Assembly (NCBI RefSeq): GCF_003590095.1
Contig: NC_039494.1
Location: forward strand, 6,572,001-6,636,000
Direction: 5' to 3'
Length of the DNA: 64,000 nt
Source of the DNA: Trichoplusia ni
Taxonomy: Eukaryota > Arthropoda > Insecta > Lepidoptera > Noctuidae
The notes under the pieces were generated by a model, which searched no databases, was not told the origin of the DNA, and saw only the letters and a list, made by a program, of their open reading frames with translations. Position 1 is the first letter of the stretch. Each line of letters begins with the position of its first letter. Below, one piece after another: positions 58,981 through 64,000 of this stretch. The translations under genes were made by a program, and so were the position numbers.

Positions 58981-59169
58981 GTAAGTTGTGTTTGTTTTGT
59001 TTTAACCTATTAATACAAAGTAAAATTGAAGGTTCTTTGTTATTACTTGTAAGAAAAACATTTTGGCAATAAAAACACTGCAAAAAAATTGACTGAAGGA
59101 TTATAATTATCGATAATGTACATGCACAATAAAATACATAGGCTTGTAAATAATACTTTTGAACGTTAA

Positions 59170-59403
59170 TTAAATTCCACAATATTCGTTCAACGCCATC
59201 TAGTCTCAAACTAAGCTTAGCTTGTATTACCGAGTAGGAGTACTATCTAGACAGCTGATAAACATCATCATCCTAGCATTTTCCCAACTATGTCGGGGTC
59301 GGCGTCCAGTTTGACCGGATTCAGCTAAGTACCAGTGTTTTACAAGGAGCGACTGCCTATCTGACCTCCTCAACCCAGTTACCTGGGTAACACGAAACCC
59401 CAT
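59170..59403 (-). repeat. Repeat fragments: CGCCATCTAGTC element and family C
   Basis: 59180-59225: CAACGCCATCTAGTCTCAAA, also at 60785 and (reversed) 36185. 59262-59403: truncated reverse copy of family C (CCGGATTCAGCTAAGTACCA). Confidence 0.55.
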
Positions 59404-59699
59404 ATAGGTAAAAAACATTGGTTCGAGAACCTGAACCGCCTGCAAAATTTGTAATAGCAATTACACAAATGAGAGACGATTGCTCTAAACTTTTGTGCAG
59501 GCATTGTCTTACTTTATTGCTTCTTAAAATAAAACTTTAATGATTAAATCTACTAGACCTATGAGTAATCGATTATTTTATAATAATGATGATTTTGTTA
59601 CTCACAATTTTGGCACAACGCTTTCTAGTATCAAACTGAGGGAATTTTATATTTTGAGTACTAAACAATATCTGATAAATAAACTCGAATATTCCTCAA

Positions 59700-59805
59700 T
59701 ACATTTCATAGAAAATTATACCCATACAATCATGCCATCTCACACACATTTGTCTAAGGTGGGAATCAAACCCACCACTTCTTGTAAAGCAAAGGGGGCC
59801 TTACC
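59700..59805 (-). mobile_element. SINE fragment (family of 60880-61010)
   Basis: AATTATACCCATACAATCAT, CACATTTGTCTAAGGTGGGA and ATCAAACCCACCACTTCTTG. Confidence 0.45.
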
Positions 59806-60764
59806 GAACTAGTATCTAATCTGGCTGTATTATTTCGGCATCTGAGGGATGAAAAAATATAAAATACTATGTCATTAAAACGAAAATTATAAATAATAGT
59901 TTATTGCTAAATTAAACAGTTATAGCGGGATTTAGCACAATAAATTAATGACTACATTTATAGTAAATACAAATGTATTATTTACATTTATCTAAAAAAC
60001 ACAAGTTACACATCTCGCTAACGCTGACGAATCCCTCAAATGTATTGAACTGACAAGTCAAAGTCACGTCACTTGTCGAAGAGGAATGTCATTCATATAC
60101 ATTTGAAGTTATGTATTCTAAGGCGATGTAATTCAAACGCAATCTTATCTATACTTAATAACCAGCCAAGCATTATGATAAGGTTTTTTTATATAATTTA
60201 TTTATAATACCTTTATTTGTGGCCCAAAATTGGGAAAGGCTAGGTATACACTATTTCATTTATTGCAAAACAAACATTGTTTCATAAAGGACTTTTTGGG
60301 TTCCGTTACTAAACGTAAAAACGAAACCCTATTACTAAGACCCAGCTGTCTATCTATCCGTTTGTTACCAAGCTTTATCTCACGAACAATTATAGGTAGG
60401 CAGTTACCTTTTGTGGTTGAATTTGCTTAGCAGTTTTATCTGCTAGTGTAATTAACAATAAATTCAAGTCCATTTTATCTATAACTTTACACTACAAACT
60501 TACAAATATAATTTACCTATTATTAATAAAATTTAAATAATAATAAATCTATAATCATAGACATATAGAATGGACTGAGCGTCGGCCTCCAAAAAGAGAG
60601 AGACAGAACGATGATTTTGCCAATACCTGTCTCTTTTCTTTGTTTATGCTTCCTGGCATTCAGTGAGATGGATCAATCAGAACTTTAGAGAGAACTACTG
60701 GCCGCACATTCACTGTCTCTCTCGCACTTCGCCACACATATTTACTTCACACCTAAGTATAATA

Positions 60765-61010
60765 CTATTCCACAACTTTCACACAACGCCATCTAGTCTC
60801 AAACTAAGCAAAGCTTGTATTATGTGTACTAGACAACTGATAAACATACTTATATATTTGTATATACATACAAAATATAGATAAATTACACCCAGACACA
60901 GATCAAATGATCATGCTCATCTCACAAATATTTGTCCTGGGTGGGAGACGAACCCACGACCTTTGCTACAGCAGTCAGGGTCACTAACCACTAAACCAGC
61001 AGGCCAGTCA
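60765..61010 (-). mobile_element. tRNA-headed SINE with CGCCATCTAGTC flank
   Basis: On the minus strand: GGCCTGCTGGTTTAGTGGTT (box A), GTCGTGGGTTCGTCTCCCAC (box B), then GACAAATATTTGTGAGATGA and GTGTCTGGGTGTAATTTATC. 60765-60880 is an adjoining repeat piece with the CGCCATCTAGTC block. Confidence 0.65.
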
Positions 61011-61254
61011 TATAGTGATATGGGATGCTTAGTCCATTCTAAATGTCTATAATATTACATATTGTGACATTTGTTGTCATAACCTAACGACCATACAACC
61101 CATAGACACCTAATACTCAGTGTATGCTTAAAAAATATGGTATTTGACAAAAAAAAAAACCTGTTTTGTCCGTCAGACAGATTTCCTAAAAATATTGAAT
61201 ACGTATTTTTTTGTTTTATCTCGTAAAGAAAACATGATGAGGATAAAGTGAAAT

Positions 61255-61340
61255 AAAATCTCGTGTGACGTCACTTACCAGTACGCTTTCTACTAGCAAG
61301 TGACGTCACTAGCCCCCACTACCATACATTTCATCGTCTT
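61255..61340 (-). repeat. Dispersed repeat with two TGACGTCA palindromes
   Basis: GTGTGACGTCACTTACCAGT and GCAAGTGACGTCACTAGCCC, about 35 bp apart; reverse of the copy at 36545-36640. Confidence 0.5.
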
Positions 61341-61369
61341 CAGAGCTTTTAATCTCCCTTACTTTACAA

Positions 61370-61641
61370 TCTATACTTATATATAAAGCTGAAGAGTTAG
61401 TTTGTTTGAACGCGCTAATCTTAGGAAGTACTGGTTCAAATTGAAAAATTCTAAAAATTGATTGTGTTGATTAGATCATTAATTGAGGAAGGTTTTAGGC
61501 TATATACCATCACGCTGTGACTAACAGGAGCGAAGATACAATGTAAAATGTGAAAAAAAAACAGGGATAATTATTAATCTTTGAGGGCTTCCGTTCATAA
61601 ATTCCTTACTCGCGGTAGGTTAAGTCGCGGGCAACAGCTAG
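61370..61641 (+). mobile_element. Helitron-like element (Lep1-type), full length
   Basis: TCTATACTTATATATAAAGC to GTCGCGGGCAACAGCTAG, 272 bp. Confidence 0.75.
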
Positions 61642-61739
61642 TGATGTGATAAAATGAAAAATATGTAACCAATATTTTATGGAAAATTTTCTGACGGACT
61701 ATACAGATTTATATTATAATTATTAGTTTTAGTCAAATA

Positions 61740-62020
61740 CCTAATTCTGTCAACTATCTGAGGTGTACGAAGCGGGGTACTGCATTCTGATTGGACCTTT
61801 AAAGTCAACGTTAACGCGGAAGTGTTTCCTCACGGTACTGGACGAGACTAATTAGAAATAGTTGAGTGACGAGTGACGAGCGAACTGAGTGAGAGTTGTG
61901 AGTGTGATGTGGTGACAGACATCGGGCGAGTGGTGTGAGGGGTCTAGGGGTTGTGTGGACGTTGTTCTTGGAGATATGCTCTGTTTTATGATAATATACG
62001 AAGCTGCGGGCAAAAGCTAG
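61740..62020 (+). mobile_element. Helitron-like 3' end with unusual upstream sequence
   Basis: Ends GAAGCTGCGGGCAAAAGCTAG. Upstream (61770-61975) is a G-rich, GTGAG-repeating stretch not seen in other copies. 5' limit not defined. Confidence 0.35.
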
Positions 62021-62790
62021 TATTATGTGTAAAGTATGTATTAAAACACCTGTCTAATCATTTAAGGGCTAGCCATATTGCAGTGTAGAGTAAAATAATT
62101 AAATACTTGTGATTATTAATTGGAATAAATTAATAGATTAAAAAAAAATACCCACGTTTTCAAATGTCACTCCATCCAAATTCTATCCAAATCGGTTATG
62201 CTGTTTTTATAGCTTCCCTGAAAATTTCAGCCTGCTAGCTTATCGGGAAGTGCCTCGAAATTGAATTGCAAAAGTCCAACCGGAGCGACAAACAAACAAG
62301 AAAAGTGAGTGTTTAAAAACGTCGAAAAAAGGAAGCATTCTATCCGTACGATATAATTAATTTTAAATAATATCATGCAGATTACTTGAGGCAGTCCTGA
62401 AAATGAATAAATGAAAAATAAGTTTAGTTAAAAATTAAGGAGAATTTTCCTAAAATTCAGCATCATATTTGTTGCTAACGCTGCGCTAAAGAAACATATT
62501 TTCATGTGATATTAAAAACAACAGTTGCTTCAATATTTTTTAGCCCCTCTACCAAGTCACTTATATGTCCTTCGCGGATCGGACAGGGGTTTTCACACAT
62601 ACTGTATATTTATAATATTTATAACAATAGCTTTGTGTAATAACTTTATAAATGTCAATTTACAATCATTCCGTGTTCCACACAAAGGGCTCCAAACGCT
62701 TATCTTCTGGTAGTAGAGCATTCAATTCTTCTGCGTCTAAGAGGGTCTGAAACAAAAAGAAAACTTTAACTCTAAGTATATTTTTGGTCT

Positions 62791-62924
62791 ATACTAATAT
62801 ATAAAGCTGAAGAGTTTTTTTGTTTGTTCGAACGCGCTAATCTCAGAAACTACTGGTTCAAATTGAAAAATTCTTTTTGAGTTCAATAGACCATTCTTCG
62901 AGGAAGGTTCTAGGCTATTTACTA
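62791..62924 (+). mobile_element. Helitron-like element (Lep1-type), truncated at a MITE
   Basis: TCTATACTAATATATAAAGC through GAGGAAGGTTCTAGGCTATT, then the MITE at 62925. Its 3' part is not found beyond the MITE. Confidence 0.65.
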
Positions 62925-63126
62925 TCACTCAGTTCAGCGATAAGAGACATTTAAAAAGTTGAAATTCGACATCCCTCGTCGCATTCTTAAGTCCTGTGAT
63001 CACCAAAGTAACAATTTCGCTGTGATTTTTTTAATTTCGGGATCTTCATTAACGATTCTATTAATCGCAACTATAAATTAATACAATGATGAAAAATAAA
63101 ATGTCTCTTATCGCTGAACGGAGTGA
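62925..63126. mobile_element. MITE with TCACTC ends and TA duplication
   Basis: Inverted ends of about 28 bp (TCACTCAGTTCAGCGATAAG and CTTATCGCTGAACGGAGTGA), flanked by TA at 62923-62924 and 63127-63128. 202 bp, no ORF. Fits a Tc1/mariner-type MITE. Confidence 0.75.
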
Positions 63127-63491
63127 TATGGATTTTTATATTTTTCCCTGATCTGGTATCACTCGGCCTTTCATCCGGTCTCAGATTATCGTTGAGTGTT
63201 GGGACACCTGCGTATACTGGGTTGATACGACGGTGGGGCGAATCTTTCAACTGCCAATACAAGGTACTATTTTCAAGTTCTGTACCAAAAATCAATAAAA
63301 TTGGAGCAGTAGTTTAGTCGCAAAGGGTGGTTGCGTTTCACTCTGATTTGTTAGCTATTTAGAAAAATGACATTTTTGATGCTTTTAATTTTTTACCCGT
63401 GTCGAATCAAAAGTAAATACGTATGGGATACGTGGTGTAATTGAACGCCCCACCGTCATAGCAACCCTGTACATAGAGGCGAGTGGCGGAC

Positions 63492-63626
63492 CTGCTGCAG
63501 CAGCGAGTAGCAGCGCGTGAGCTGGTGCGACACGTCGTGCGCGCGCGCGAGCCGCTCCGCGTGCCGCGCGTTGGCGCGCTGACGCTCCACCATCGCCGCG
63601 TGCAGGCGCGACACCTCCAGGTCCGC
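63492..63626 (-). CDS. Possible internal exon, 45 residues, helical, GC-rich
   Basis: Minus strand: acceptor CGCCCCCAG, then 135 nt in phase 0-0 and a GTCCGC donor, which is weak. The frame encodes a charged helix-forming stretch (ADLEVSRLHAAMVERQ near the start, AHDVSHQLTRCYSLLQQ at the end). Codons are strongly GC-ending, unlike the neighbourhood. It could belong to a small coiled-coil protein; the gene is not identified and its other exons would lie outside the window. Confidence 0.4.
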
Positions 63627-63794
63627 CTGGGGGCGGGGATACATAGTGACGCGTGACGGGGTCAGGTCGCATTGGACAACTCCCAGTTCCGCCCACCCTT
63701 CACCGATTGCTGTGAGAGAAGAAACAGCGCAACAAACTCCCCAGCAGCACGCTGTCGCTTCTTTTAAATAACACATACACACATAACTGGCTGT

Positions 63795-63998
63795 CATGGG
63801 CATGTTATGCGGAGGAATGAGAATCATGTGGTGAGAAAGGCGTTAAGCATGGATGTGGATGGATATAGGGGAAGAGGACGACCAAAGAAACGATCGATGG
63901 ATTTTGTGAAAGACGATATGGCTGCAAAGAGCGTTGCTTGTGAGATGACGGCCGATAGAAAGGTATGGAAGAAGATGACATGTTGCGCCGACATATAA
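63795..63998 (+). pseudogene. LINE reverse-transcriptase ORF, C-terminal end
   Basis: The frame reads HGHVMRRNENHVVRKAL, then GRGRPKKRSMDFVKDDM and EMTADRKVWKK, ending CCADI and a stop. This is the typical end of the ORF of RTE-like LINEs common in arthropods. Only the last ~67 codons remain; upstream is unrelated, so the copy is 5' truncated. Confidence 0.75.
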
Positions 63999-64000
63999 AT

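Overview
This is eukaryotic, insect-type DNA, and the repeats and gene content point to a moth (Lepidoptera, possibly a noctuid). The evidence is AT-rich sequence, short introns with GT/AG borders, several tRNA-headed SINE families, many short Helitron-like elements ending in CTAG, and fatty acyl-CoA reductase (FAR) genes of the insect type. The organism call is inference from the families; no species marker was seen. There is one assembly gap of 1000 N (26381-27380). || Layout. 1-13 kb holds no recognisable host gene: Helitron-like copies, MITEs, SINE and LINE tails, one very GC-rich island (6640-6960) and two strong stem-loops (7712-7789, 11257-11309). 13.0-15.0 kb carries an intact 462-codon MULE-type transposase ORF with an N-terminal FLYWCH-like zinc finger, followed by a tandem array of about 240-bp units. 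15.6-26 kb is almost free of repeats and of convincing exons. || 28.0-43.7 kb is the gene-bearing part. Two FAR genes converge tail to tail. The plus-strand one (28030-30152) shows only its last three coding exons; the rest should lie upstream but is not seen and may be in the gap. The minus-strand one (43671 down to 32923) is complete: 13 coding exons that join in one frame to 523 residues, with the TGGTGFMG nucleotide-binding motif, the YxxxK active site and a C-terminal membrane segment. FARs reduce fatty acyl-CoA to fatty alcohol with NADPH, used in insects for cuticle wax, lipid and pheromone synthesis. The introns of the complete gene are full of mobile elements, several lying within 10 to 50 bp of splice sites. 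|| 44-62.9 kb is again repeat-rich. It includes a recent LTR retroelement (48221-52345) with two identical 408-bp LTRs, a 4-bp target duplication, a broken gag-like region, no recognisable polymerase, and an internal minisatellite. It also has several nested insertions that give relative ages. The last 600 bases hold a possible GC-rich coding exon (minus, 63492-63626) and the end of a LINE reverse-transcriptase ORF (63795-63998).
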